From Exophiala sp. HKRS030 (Eukaryota; Ascomycota; Eurotiomycetes; Chaetothyriales; Herpotrichiellaceae), in NCBI GenBank assembly GCA_023897205.1, contig JAHWDD010000007.1, positions 4,588,001-4,652,000 on the forward strand: DNA of 64,000 nucleotides, given 5' to 3'. The notes beneath the pieces were generated by a model. It saw nothing but the letters and a program-made list of their open reading frames with translations. It was not told where the DNA came from and did not search any database. Positions 33,957 through 45,000 of the stretch are shown one piece after another; position 1 is the stretch's first letter, and every line of letters begins with the position of its first letter. The position numbers and the translations under genes are program-made.

Positions 33957-34562
33957 ATGCAAAAGCAAAGAGCTCTGGCGGTGCTCTACGGGCACAAGTA
34001 CTGGTGCAGTAAAGCGTCAAGTGCAGTACCCACGTTCCCGCAGACTCGACCACGATCAATGTACACGTCCTGCCCCGTCCTCGCTTCCTCGACCGCATCT
34101 CGACCAGCCCAGCCCACTATGCCAGAGGCGAAGCGTAAAGCCACCGAGGACCGCACACACATTGATCGACAGTCTGATGAGACCTCGTTATCTGGAACCG
34201 ACGACGCCGTGGCCGCGGAGAGCGAAGTCTCCTTCTCATCCACTTCTCCTAATGATCCGGAGGCCGAACGGTCTCAAGCTAGCAAGACGTCCCAATGGAG
34301 CAATCCGCTCGCTGCCTCGCCGGCGAATACATCAATGAGTGAGTCCACAGCAGAGGTCAAGAGTGGTGGTGGGTTTGAGAAGGATGTGGATGGCAAGAAG
34401 AGAGCTGGGGTTCTCGAAGAGCAGAAAAGAACGCGGAGTGGTGGGAATAAATCGGCGAAGCCAGGTTCCGAAAAGAGAGTATTTGCTGGTAGCACAACGG
34501 GTGGTGATAAGAAAGGAGTCGATAGCGAACGGCCGGCGTTGGTAGAACAGGGTTCTAGATGA
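33957..34562 (+). CDS. small disordered fungal protein, probably mitochondrial
   Basis: A 201-residue open frame. The N-terminus (MQKQRALAVLYGHKYWCSKA) is basic, without acidic residues for the first about 55 positions, and so resembles a mitochondrial targeting sequence. The rest is hydrophilic and low in aromatic residues: HIDRQSDETSLSGTDDAVAA, then FSSTSPNDPEAE, NPLAASPANTSMSE and a glycine/lysine-rich end. The order HIDRxSxExSxSGTDD ... NPLxxSPAN resembles a widespread but uncharacterised family of ascomycete proteins that I know only as hypothetical; I cannot name a domain. The first 25-35 residues may instead belong to a spliced upstream exon, as an acceptor-like CCCGCAG sits at about 34037-34043. 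Function unknown. Confidence 0.6.
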   Translation: MQKQRALAVLYGHKYWCSKASSAVPTFPQTRPRSMYTSCPVLASSTASRPAQPTMPEAKRKATEDRTHIDRQSDETSLSGTDDAVAAESEVSFSSTSPNDPEAERSQASKTSQWSNPLAASPANTSMSESTAEVKSGGGFEKDVDGKKRAGVLEEQKRTRSGGNKSAKPGSEKRVFAGSTTGGDKKGVDSERPALVEQGSR

Positions 34563-36062
34563 TCACACAAAAACAATTGATATTCGTCCATGTATTAAAC
34601 GTCATTCTTCGACAGGAATTGTCACAGAATAACACGTACCGATGCTCGTGTCATTGCCTCCAATTGACCTGCTGCAGCGCGAAATGCCCGGCAAATGGTG
34701 ACTGTGAAACAAGCAAGGAGTGTGCATGCTCTGATGCCGAAGTCAAGTCTGGTGTCATTAGAGATCGTTGATGCAACCATGTCTGCAGGAGAGTAGCACT
34801 CGCTTGAGGCCCAATAAGGGGCCTCTGGAGTGCGCACGACAATTAGCAGAGCAGAATTTCGTTGTATTCAGTAGAAGATTGTTGGAGAGCGTGTTACCTA
34901 TAGCACTGGGGTGTGTATCAAGTCGTTGAGGGGTTTATCTCTTGAGACCCTCTGTGGCGTCCGTATGATCTATCTCTGCACGTGTGTCCAAACCTGAAAG
35001 TCAAGTTTCAACGTTTGATCCGCTTATGATCCGCTTGTGAGGCTGGACAATATGGCTTTGTTGCTACGGGACAGTGTTGGATTTGCTGACTTTGGGTAAT
35101 GAGAAAACACGTGAGATGCTCGACTGATGCTAGATGCGTAAGTATCAAATGGGTGTGGAGCATATCTGAGAGTATCATGTGAGCCATGCTCATGTCTACA
35201 AACTGTTCAAAGGAGTTTCATTTATCCCGACCTGACAGATCATCCTTTGCACAACACGTTCCTTACCCTATTCGAAATCTGCTTCAAGAATGCTGTTAGA
35301 AGCCGTATCCAGTGACGCTTGCCATGTGTTGCACGCTCCATCGAAATTTGGCTAACTCCAGGGTGATTGATATCTGGCTTCCTTCCAACCAATCTGACAC
35401 ATGATAATAACGGGAGCATATGATCAATGCCATACTGGGTCTCAAGACTTCGTGAGAACATGAAAGCGGTAGAAAAGATTCAGCAATAGTATGCCAGATT
35501 CTCGAACCAAACCAGGCCACCTGCCTCTAGGGGAAGAGGTCAAGCACACTTTCAGCAGAGAATTCGTATGGCGTTAGCCGCTGCCGTGGTTGAAACATCC
35601 ATCCTGGCGGCCACTTTGTGGATCCATTGTGAGAGGTGCTGCAGGCCTGTACATTTCTGGAGCATCGGTTGTAGAGTATCAAGTACTTGTTGCTACCTAC
35701 CTATTGTACTGATCTGTGGCTGGACTTGTGCATCAGCTCCAATGCGGTAATCCATGAAGAAGCCTCGCGCGAGACAAGAAGTATCATTCAAGTCGTATGA
35801 GGTGGGCGATGGACCAGAAATCGGTCCATGAGAGCAAGCCGTTAACTTCACTGTCTGAACGATGAACTGATGTTGTGCAAGTCGCGTTAGATTCCACAAG
35901 TGCTATTTGACCCTCCACGAACTCGTTGTTTACCTGAGCATATGTATTGATCATTCTGATCGGGCAATAAACTCCTAAGATTACAAGTTCGAATTGTCCA
36001 CCACAAACAGGACGTGGCATTCCCGTTGTCCGTGCGATCCCCTTTTAGTTCGGAAATTTTGC
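34563..36062. other. 1.5 kb convergent intergenic region
   Basis: Lies between two convergent genes. No open frame above 78 codons and no recognisable motif. Nothing to report beyond presumed 3' UTRs. Confidence 0.45.
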
Positions 36063-36773
36063 CTAATGCTCATGGTGAGGCTCGCCATGGTATCCGACCA
36101 ACTTGAAACGTCCAATGATTTCGCCGACAGTGAAAAATCCAAGAATCTCGGCAGCGACAAGGCCAACCGTCGCTAGTTGCCGACCACTAACATTTCGGAC
36201 TGTGCTAAGAGCCTGTTCGGCGTTGATGGAGCTGGTGAGGGAGCTGGCGCTCGAAGTAATTGACCGAGGGTTGCGGAAGATATTGGTAACGGGTTGAAAA
36301 TAGGATTGGAATTGAGCGATCGAACTGGGGAATCTGTCAGTCAAGTAGAAGCAAAATGGAAGGAGAAGACTTTACGGTGGTGCCCAATGTTGACCCCTGG
36401 CAACGATTTTGGAAAGCTCCAACGCAACCCGAGAATAATATACGGTTGGGGGTATTAATGCTAGAAAAGTCATCAGTCAAATAGAGCAAGAGACGCGGGT
36501 CCGACCACGTTTAAACATACACTCGACAAAAGAAATCAATCTGCCCGTCCTGCCACCAATTTTGCCCAATGCGGATCCAGCTCTTGAAACAACAGCACCT
36601 GCGGAGCTCGAGACACGACTCAGGCCTTCTGAAGCTTTGGAAACGGCTTTTTGGCCAGTCTCTTGAGCCTTGGCGGCAGCTTCTGAGGTGGTAGAAGCTT
36701 GTCTAAAGTTGTTGCGACGAAGGAGAAGTTTTGATTGACGGACGAGGACGCGGGAAACTGGAGCTGAAGACAT
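36063..36773 (-). CDS. ATP20: mitochondrial ATP synthase subunit g
   Basis: Three exons: 36773-36521, 36460-36376 and 36333-36063, giving 202 residues. Subunit g is a small inner-membrane subunit of the F1Fo ATP synthase needed for dimerisation and crista shape. The N-terminus (SRVLVRQSKLLLRRNNFRQA) is a typical basic mitochondrial presequence. An Ala/Ser/Lys-rich helix follows. The conserved core is LIPPTVYYSRVALELSKIVA, RGQHWAPP, then FPSSIAQFQSYFQPV and NIFRNPRS. Near the C-terminus a single membrane helix contains the glycine pattern (GRQLATVGLVAAEILGFFTV, then GEIIGRFKLVGY) used for dimer contacts. Splice phases agree. The protein ends in EPHHEH. Confident assignment. Confidence 0.92.
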
Positions 36774-38135
36774 GGCGGCTGCGAACGCCGTAGAGGGCGT
36801 GCTTGATGCAGAAGGAGATTCAGGGTATCCGGGGAGGAAGGGATACCTGTTGTTGACACGTACGAGGGTACCTTGCTTGGAGATGAAGCAAGAATGAGTA
36901 AACAGGCTTGATTAAGGACTGAAGCTTTGATCGAAATGTCGGAATATTTTGGGAAGAATATCGCCCAGCCCACCGAGCTTCTAATTGGCCAGTGGTTCAT
37001 CCGTGTTCCTGGCGGGCCGCACGCAAGAGGAAGATTCTCGGAGACCGGAGTTACTATTGTTCCACGGAATACAAATCACGTGATTGTCCGATGAACTTCG
37101 AGAAAGATCTGACAACAACGCCTGGTCTTTTCTGCGATGACGATAGAGAGCTGACTGAGGGCCAGTAGATCTTGATCTGGTGTAAATGGACGCAATCCTG
37201 ATTCATGACTCCGAGTCAAAATTTGTCTGACAATTTTAGCCTGTCCTGTATGTTTACCAAGCGATATTGTTCGGACGAACTTCTTCATCGTATTAATCAA
37301 TGACATGTACCGTACCTAGCAGTAGCTACCTCAGTTACCTAGGTACTTGTACATATCTAAACTCGGCCACAGTCGGCATGAGGAAGATATGAGACCCTCA
37401 GGCTGTACACCCTCAATAAAAGTCTCTAAAATCTCGAGCGACAAAACCCGACAGTCCGGGCCTGCATGGTCAAGCATCCTCATGAAACTTGCAGCCCCGA
37501 AAACCACACCGCAACAGGCGTAGATCCCTCATACTCCATGTAGGCCCCTTGTGCCCCTCGGCCTGGAGGATCCCACCCTGAGCCCCTGCATGATACTCTT
37601 TAGTTAGTAAGAACTTGGGAAGGTGCCTTTTTGAGACACTGCACGGTAGCACCTGCCAAAGCAATTCTTCTTTTGGACATATCGACTTTTTCTCCATCGT
37701 GCCTTCCCATCCTGTAGTTGTCACAACACGAGCACCTTCCTGGTGTTCCACCTTCTTTTGACCGTCTTCAATGAAGTAACACAAATCCTCATCTGTACCT
37801 GAAAATTCTGCTTTTCCAACTCCTTCCTTCGCGCAGCAGATGAGTCTTAAGGTTGGTGGCATTGTCCTTCAGTCGAGCGTTGTTAGGTGGCGTTGGTTGT
37901 CTTTGAGTTCCTGAGGCCCTGGAGGCCTTGAGTCTTTGCTATTCGATTATCGCGTTGCTGCATTGTCTTTTGATCTTGCTAGATCGGTAGCACCATTCTG
38001 AAGGGTGTTGTTGTTACACACACTGTACCACACTGTACCACACTTCCACGCTAGACATCAAAAGACAATAACGGCAACCGTCTTTCCAGGTTTCGCGCAT
38101 CTATACAACTCAAATTGACATGGAAAAGGTAGTCT
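36774..38135. other. 1.4 kb divergent intergenic region
   Basis: Between the divergent starts of ATP20 and the PAS-like gene. A 130-codon minus frame (37470-37862) has no motif and I do not support it. A 10-bp direct repeat (CACACTGTAC twice) lies at about 38018-38037. A motif TACCTAGGTAC occurs at about 37336-37346. Confidence 0.4.
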
Positions 38136-39862
38136 ATGAGTTCCACTGGATCTCTCGACATAATGCCCGCAAAGGACCGCCTTCAACAACCACGAAAATC
38201 ACTCAGACAGAGTCTCAAGGATCTCTTCTCTGGCAGAACGAAAAAATCCAATCCTCCGTCCCAGGCATACAATCTCCAAGCTGTTGGCTCGGGAATTTTG
38301 CGCAAGGCTGATCCATCGATTTCTAGCCTGGGCCCACCGCAGGTTGGCCACCAGTCTCTCTTCGCCGATGCACCACATTACTCCCCAAGTTTCGACAGAC
38401 ATACCACTTCCAACGCAATACCCAACAGATTCAACTCGCCAGCCCAGGCAGCGTCCGATAGACTTCCTGGTCGTTCAAATGCACTTCTACCCGCAAGGAG
38501 CCTCAGTCAATTCCATCTCCATGATACCTACTTGCGAACGTCAACTGTCCCTCATAAGCCAGTGTATCATGGTTTGTCTCCTACCTTGGAAACTACTGCG
38601 GGATACGAAGCGAGCGTATCTCAACTCACCACAATGTCTTCTTTCTCAAGCTTTTCCACCCTTAGGTTGCAAGATTCCCGACACGCATTGCGGCAATATC
38701 AGTCATCAATGACAAGTCCGAACCTGAGAAGTCGTTCACCCTTGTCCACAAGGACTACTCCAGTGCCAAGATCTGCGGGAAAGCATGTCTCGTGGCTAAA
38801 ATCGCCATCGAATAGCAGTGTGGCACGGTCGACATCTCCATCCATCTCAGAGTCCCTTGCAGATGATGTCCAGAGCGTGGAAGGACCAATAGTGGAGCAC
38901 TTCAAGTTATTTTGCATACTGGATACCATGGCCCCGGGTACCCTGTGGTAATGGCTTCTCAGCAATTGAGATATATCTTCAAGGTTGGAGAACAATTCTT
39001 TCTCAACAACCGAGAATGCGAAGGGGCATCTATGGACATTGTGACCGGCACAGATGCGGCCGGCGAACTGATTACTCACCTGGTCCTGTTTTCTCCTCTT
39101 ATAATTCCCAGTATTGGCCGACATCGGTTCCTTTTAGCCTGCCTGGTCGATGTCACTCGGTTCATCAATGACGCTGCATCAGCGCCAGACTTGGACAAAG
39201 CATCGTACATATCTTCGACAACAGAGAGCGACCCACGAACCCCGCTACAATTGCATTCCCGCGCGGCTCCTGGTTGGATGTCGACAGGCTATAAGCTCTC
39301 GTCTGAAGATCTTCTCGGCGGATGCGTGCTTCCTGAAGATCAAAAACCTTTCCATCAACGGAGCAGCGTGACTCGCGACGACATTTGGCTTAATTTAGCA
39401 GGCGAGGAAAGGAACAAAGCATCATCCGCTATCAATACATCACATCCTACCACCAGGATACCCCTTCGTCCAGGATCACCGCAAGCCCCACAATCCTCAA
39501 CAACCAGTACCACAATCGACGAGGTTCTGGACGACTTCATGTTCGAGTTACAGGATTTGTATTCGGACTTTTTCCTCCTAGGGAGATCCCCGTTGAGCGA
39601 CACATACTACGAGATCTGCAACATATCACCCACATTGCATGTCGCCAAAGACTACATCCATGGCCATTTGTCCCACACGGAACCTCGTAAAATGGCAGAG
39701 TTGAGCACCCGTCTCGCGCAAGGATCGCCATTCGATCTTGAAATAAATTGGGGCCAAAAGGGCGAGCCTAAAAGAATGTATTGTAGTCCATTATATGGCC
39801 AAAACTCCATCGCATGGGTCTGTTTCCTCGTGGATTATGGCACGCCGCTCCTGTGGAGATAG
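38136..39862 (+). CDS. uncharacterised fungal protein with PAS-like region, one apparent -1 frameshift
   Basis: Two overlapping frames join into 575 residues if one base is added in the C4G3 block at 38932-38938. The N-terminal 240 residues are disordered and Ser/Pro/Arg-rich, beginning with basic PAKDRLQQPRKSLRQSLKDL. From about residue 255 the sequence is ordered: VEHFKLFCILDTMAPGYPVV, MASQQLRYIFKVGEQFFLNN, then MDIVTGTDAAGELITHLVLF and RHRFLLACLVDVTRFI. This alternation of strand-helix and 'I(V)xASxxxxxIF' resembles a PAS/LOV sensor core. No flavin-binding cysteine motif (NCRFLQ) is present, so it is not a classical LOV domain. After a linker, a second ordered part (DDFMFELQDLYSDFFLLGRS; YIHGHLSHTEPRKMAELSTR) ends with WVCFLVDYGTPLLWR. 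The PAS reading is my interpretation of the pattern; function unknown. Confidence 0.72.
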
Positions 39863-41235
39863 GTTGCAGATAGAGGAGCGGAGAGGAAAGCTCGGTGCCT
39901 AGAACCTGGCTCTTATCGTATAGCCAGGCGGCCTCGTGTTTTGATCTGGTTACATTGAGAGTCTTTCCAGCATGATCGTGGCAAAACGCTGGTTCCCCAA
40001 ACTTTTGGTGCCGGCGGGCAAAGGCTTGTTCGATAAGAAGCGTTTCGCAGAAATGATCGACGTCTCCAAATGCAAGCAGACACGCAGGCCAGCGCGGAAG
40101 CAGATCGTGATAGCCATTGGCTTATAGTAGTGCATTGAGTTGACGAGGAATAGCAAGATTATCCGACGATCAGAGAACGGCCGAGAACTTTCAACAGGTT
40201 GCAACGTCACATGGAGCATATCTCTACATCAGAAAAATTCGTGCTTGGCTAGCGGCTTCTACGACTGGGAGGCGCCTATCTAGACCTTCTTAGGTCATCT
40301 GGGCGCCTTCTAGTGGCATTCGACAGCATGGCAGATTACAGGCTTGTAGGGGTGGGGCACACGCAAAAACGAGGGTGGGACGTTGCCTGCAGGCTCCGAG
40401 CACCAGGCGCACGAAATGCTCGTGCCTACAGGACAGGCTGGCGCTGGCTCCTCATCCTCAAGTGGTTGAGTAGTCGGCCAACAAATGGATCGCTTTTCGT
40501 CCCGTTACAAGAGCGCCGCCAAACACCTGCACGTCCCATTGTGGATGTCGATTGGCCACTCGGGCTTCATCCTAAGGAGATTCCTCACCTGGAAACGCCT
40601 GCCAGAGGTCTCCTTGGATTACCCGCTGAGGTGCACCAACCTGAACGGCACTCTCGCTCGTTCTTTCGCTCGCCTCTGCTCCCGCCGACAATCCCGGAAT
40701 GATACAATCATACTCCGTATATTCTAAGCGAAACGACCCATCAAAGCTACCCCAATTGACAGGAAACAGGTCATTCAGCAGCAGAAAGCCGATCCACATC
40801 CTCCTCGACTAGCCGATATGCTACACTTGCCACCACAGTCAACCGCTGAGTTGATCATTGTCGTTAATCGTCGATGGACTGGACTCCTATAACCAGGTTC
40901 AGTACTACAACAAGCTTACCCACAGCGCTTAATTGTCAAGGGGTGTCTAGTCACAAGCCCCAAGGTTTGCCGACAGCTTTAGGTTTATTTCTGTCCGAGT
41001 CTGCCCTACGGCTAGACACTCACTCCACGTTCAGAGTTTCCCGAATGCCAGGGTGACATAAATTCCACCGAGCGGCCAAACCCCTCAAAGTCTTGACCTT
41101 TGGCACATACCACAACATTCTCACGCTGAATGTCTTTCAACCCAACATCGACACTTTTCTATGCCATATCACAAGACTGGCCGACATTCACCGTCCGACT
41201 CATTTAGGTCTCACCCAAGCCGGTTATAATTCACT
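39863..41235. other. 1.4 kb intergenic region
   Basis: Between two same-strand genes. A 129-codon plus frame (40313-40702) lacks motifs and is overlapped by equally long frames in other phases, so I leave it out. No clear feature. Confidence 0.4.
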
Positions 41236-42009
41236 ATGTTCAACGAGAACTTCTCTTTCGGTTCGTCGCCTGTAGTCCCGCCAGTGGCTCCGCACGTCGA
41301 AGAATGTACTTCTGCAGACATCTCACCATTCACCTCACGAAGTTCATCACCACATTCTCGGGTCAGAGCCTCTCGTCGTGACTCCCGATTCGACTCGTAC
41401 AGACACGTTGGTGGATTACGACATCCCTCGATCACAACCATCACCGCTCAGTTACAATCCCAGGTACTCAACGACGTCGAGATGCGTTCGCCAGCACATG
41501 AAAGTACAAGGTCACCTTCTTCCTCTTCCTCCGATACAGATCCAGATGAAGGGTTTTATGATGGCCCTGAGACTCCTACAACGACACTCACGGATGATTC
41601 ATTCGAGTCCAACGATTTCGACCCGGCCCTGTGGGACTTAAGCATGTCAGACACCATGATATCCACATCATCTCCAAGACCATCACTGTCACTCGAAGCC
41701 CAAGAGCTTTCTTCGTACACAATGCGCCGACGACAGCGACAAGCTCTTATTCGACTACAATGTCTGGCGACGCGCACCCCAGATCTCGCCATGCTGATTG
41801 AAGAATGTCATCCCAGTTCACTGCCATTTGAAAACGATATTGCACGAGCCTACAATTCGGCTGGGAGAAGCGAAAGCATATGCAGTTATTCTGGGCTCAC
41901 GTCGACATCAAGTGGGAGGGTGGAAAAGGAACGGAGCGGATCATTGGCAGCTGTCCGGAAAGCACCGAGGATGAGGAAAAGAGTCTCCACGACAGGGACT
42001 ACGAGATGA
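41236..42009 (+). CDS. uncharacterised serine-rich fungal protein
   Basis: A single 257-residue open frame. About the first 160 residues are low-complexity: serine, proline and aspartate runs (SSPHSRVRASRRDSRFDSYR; RSPSSSSSDTDPDEGFYDGP). A short ordered segment around residues 155-200 (SLEAQELSSYTMRRRQRQAL; IRLQCLATRTPDLAMLIEEC; HPSSLP) is amphipathic and probably helical. The end is basic (RKAPRMRKRVSTTGTTR). Upstream and downstream frames give no continuation. I recognise no domain. The composition and the conserved-looking helical block suggest a real gene, possibly a regulatory phosphoprotein; that is a guess. Confidence 0.62.
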   Translation: MFNENFSFGSSPVVPPVAPHVEECTSADISPFTSRSSSPHSRVRASRRDSRFDSYRHVGGLRHPSITTITAQLQSQVLNDVEMRSPAHESTRSPSSSSSDTDPDEGFYDGPETPTTTLTDDSFESNDFDPALWDLSMSDTMISTSSPRPSLSLEAQELSSYTMRRRQRQALIRLQCLATRTPDLAMLIEECHPSSLPFENDIARAYNSAGRSESICSYSGLTSTSSGRVEKERSGSLAAVRKAPRMRKRVSTTGTTR

Positions 42010-45000
42010 CTGGATGAGGTGCTTTGGAAAGTGCAGCCACAACATGTTGTACACAATTGTTTCTACAGAATGATACCCATGATTTCGATGCCAGCGATGA
42101 AGACTTGGCCCGCTTCAAAGGTTTAAGCAACAAACTTAATGAAACTAAACTTCACGAGCTACTGTCTCTGTGGACTGCCAAATACTTTGTCCGCGTAAAT
42201 CTATCCAAAATCGGGCCATGTGGTTGAACATGCATCAGTGTTCAATAATGTCCACTTTCATAAGCGAATGCGAAAACCCTATCACTGAAATAGAACAACT
42301 AACCTGCTACAACTTACGACATTCTCGCACAGACCTGAACAGCCTGGAGTCGAGCCCGACTGTCAACCTCTCAAGTCAGCATGCCGGCGGTAGTTTGCCC
42401 GGAGGCCGCCGCCGAATTACATAAAAGAGTTCCAGCTTCTTGGTGCCTGCCACCGCCCAGCCGGCGCCACGAAGTTGTCTTTTTGACCTACGCCGAGTTG
42501 CGGACTTGCCCTTGGAGTTACGTAAGTTTGGAGGCGCGCCAGGTCTATCCAGAGGGGCAGAGGGCACAAGCCAACCGTCGGCCCAAAGAGTCAACCCCCA
42601 CAAAAACACAAGGCCATCGGATCTGTTCCATTGTGTTTTGTCGACGTGTGGCTGTTGGGAATTTTCACCCAAGCGCCTCCCCCGTCCGCGCCCCATACTG
42701 GTGGTATGATCCCGCAAGTTGGGAGGGTGGAAAAAGAGGTTCCACCTATCAACATGCCGAGGACAAGGTATGGCGAGCCTGGGTGAAATGAGGCCTTTTC
42801 CTCTCCCTGCTCACTTTTTCTGATATTTGTGGCCTTGCTTGGCCCCTAAGTTCCGGCTTGCTCGGTGGAAAGGATCGAGATTATCGCTGAAAAGTGAGAT
42901 GTAAGATATCTCGGCAAACGCCAATATCCCAAGCAGGCAGGCAAGCTGTGAGAACGACAGTCCCTGGACAGCAGGTGGCGTGAAATCAATTCCCAAAACA
43001 TCAGCCACCTACTCATTTATCCTACACTTGGAGCTCTGGAGTCTGGCTACATCCGAGTAAATGACTGACTGATTAGTTAGTTAGGTGCGTTATTATATCA
43101 CACGTTACACAAGCAGTTTACAGTGTGCAGGTAGTATGCATGTCAATCTAATGCTACTCGTCCTCGGATGATCCGCACAGTTCAGATTCTTGGGCCTTGG
43201 CCCACCTACGCACGTTTGGCTCTATTTGGAAGGTCTAAAGAGTCCCCGTTCTTTGCTTGGAAGTCGACTCTCTGCAGTCTTTACCATTCTCTCACCCGAT
43301 GATTGACCTGAGAGTTCCCTCTGTCATCCTCCGTGTCCAATTTCAATAAACCGCAAGCCCCGATATGCACACTCGCCTATGTACATGTACAGAGGTGACA
43401 TGCAATGTATGTCTTCTGCACGCCACTCTTCTTACTCTTTGCAGTTGTGGTCATCGATCTGATCGGCACTCGACTAGTCCGTTAGTTTCAATGTGACTTC
43501 CCAGGTACACGCCGATCGCACAATCCTCGTCATCGTTGATTCTGATCCCCGTGGCCCCCTCACTCCCCTCTTTGACGACGTCTGGTTTGATCGTCGGTTT
43601 GATCGCATCCTGACACTCCAACCACATAACTAAGTATTCCATTACGCGGCGAGTTAGTGAGGTACTTACAAAAGGAGACGCCATCGTCTCAAGAAGGCAG
43701 GTGGAAGTGGGTGGCGCCACAGGGCATGAAACCTGGGCTGTCACTTAGGTTATCAACATATCATCGACGATCAAAAATGGGAAAGAGGCACAGCCGATCG
43801 TCCTTGATCAATAATGAATTCAGTGATCAGCCCCGGGTTTCTGCATGATTCTCGAAACCAAAAGGGATGTTATCACCATTGGTGCACACCCACAACATCT
43901 CACCGTTAGGTGGTAGGCAGTGGGCGCTAGGGACCTTATGCCACCACAGGAAAAGATCGTCGCTTCCCCGCAGAAGCGAAAAGGTGTGTTTTGTACTTAC
44001 AAGCCGTGGATCTTTGGGGTAACGGTAAATCGTATTCTCCTCTCAATGGACCTATCTGTGTGAGTGCCTGGCTGCCTGGGTGCCCTCGTGCCTGGGCACA
44101 CTGGGTGTTTCGATCTGGGTCTTCTTTCTACGGTTTCTCAGATTGCCCTGCTCGCATACAATGAATCCTTGGCAGGTACTGGTAATTGCTTCGCATTCAG
44201 GGCAAGAACGTCAGCGCAACCACAGTGGGAGCTCCCTCTAACCTCTAACCGGGTTGTCGGATCCGCGGATACGGCTGGGGTCATCGAAGTGGCCTGTCAA
44301 GTCTGTTCCTTGGGAAGATGCCACGCTGGAAATGGACGTGGATGGCTACAGGTAAGGTGGTCGATGCTCGGGCAGCTCACTGGTCTATGCGGGGCCAGCG
44401 AATTGGTGCTATTTTCGTAGCAAGTACTATCAGCTACCTAGTTAGTTGCCAGGGTTGCCCACGGACCTTCTGGACTTTTGAGAAACGTCGCAAAGGTTCT
44501 GATACATGCTCCAAACCACTCCGCTGGGTGATTCATAACGTGGCCAATTGCAGAGTGGTGATGGTGATGATGATGACGATGGTAACTAGTGATCCTTGTT
44601 CCTGGCGTTCTTTGGGCTGTGATGAGGACTGGCCTGTGCTGTCGGAGAGAATTCGCAGATAGTCGATGACGCTCCATGGTCTTGTCCAAGGGGACTCTGG
44701 GTATTCGACAGAGTAGACGATGCTGTTAGAACCTTCACATCATGACCTCTTACCGTGCTCCTTGTCAATTAGAAGCCGATAGCTCACTATCACCTTGCCG
44801 TGTGTCAACTCTCTGCTAGCACGGGCGGCTCCCAGATCTCTGGAGATCGAGATCTATCAAAGACCATCACAAAGACGAAACCGCTCGTGCGCACTGACCA
44901 CAAACCGTCATCGCTGATTCGTTCGCATCGTGCCTTGCTCGCATCACCACTGGACGGATATGGGAACTTTTCAGTCCACACAGCGATAGAACCAGAGTCA

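Noticed and set aside
37470..37862. 130-codon minus-strand frame
   Set aside because: No motif or splice continuation; it lies in the divergent promoter region between ATP20 and the PAS-like gene.
42811..43744. Small spliced minus-strand gene (ATG at 43703 with GTAAGT donor; hydrophobic frame 42811-43008)
   Set aside because: The pieces cannot be linked with consistent phases and no family is recognised; kept only as a note for the gene-poor region.
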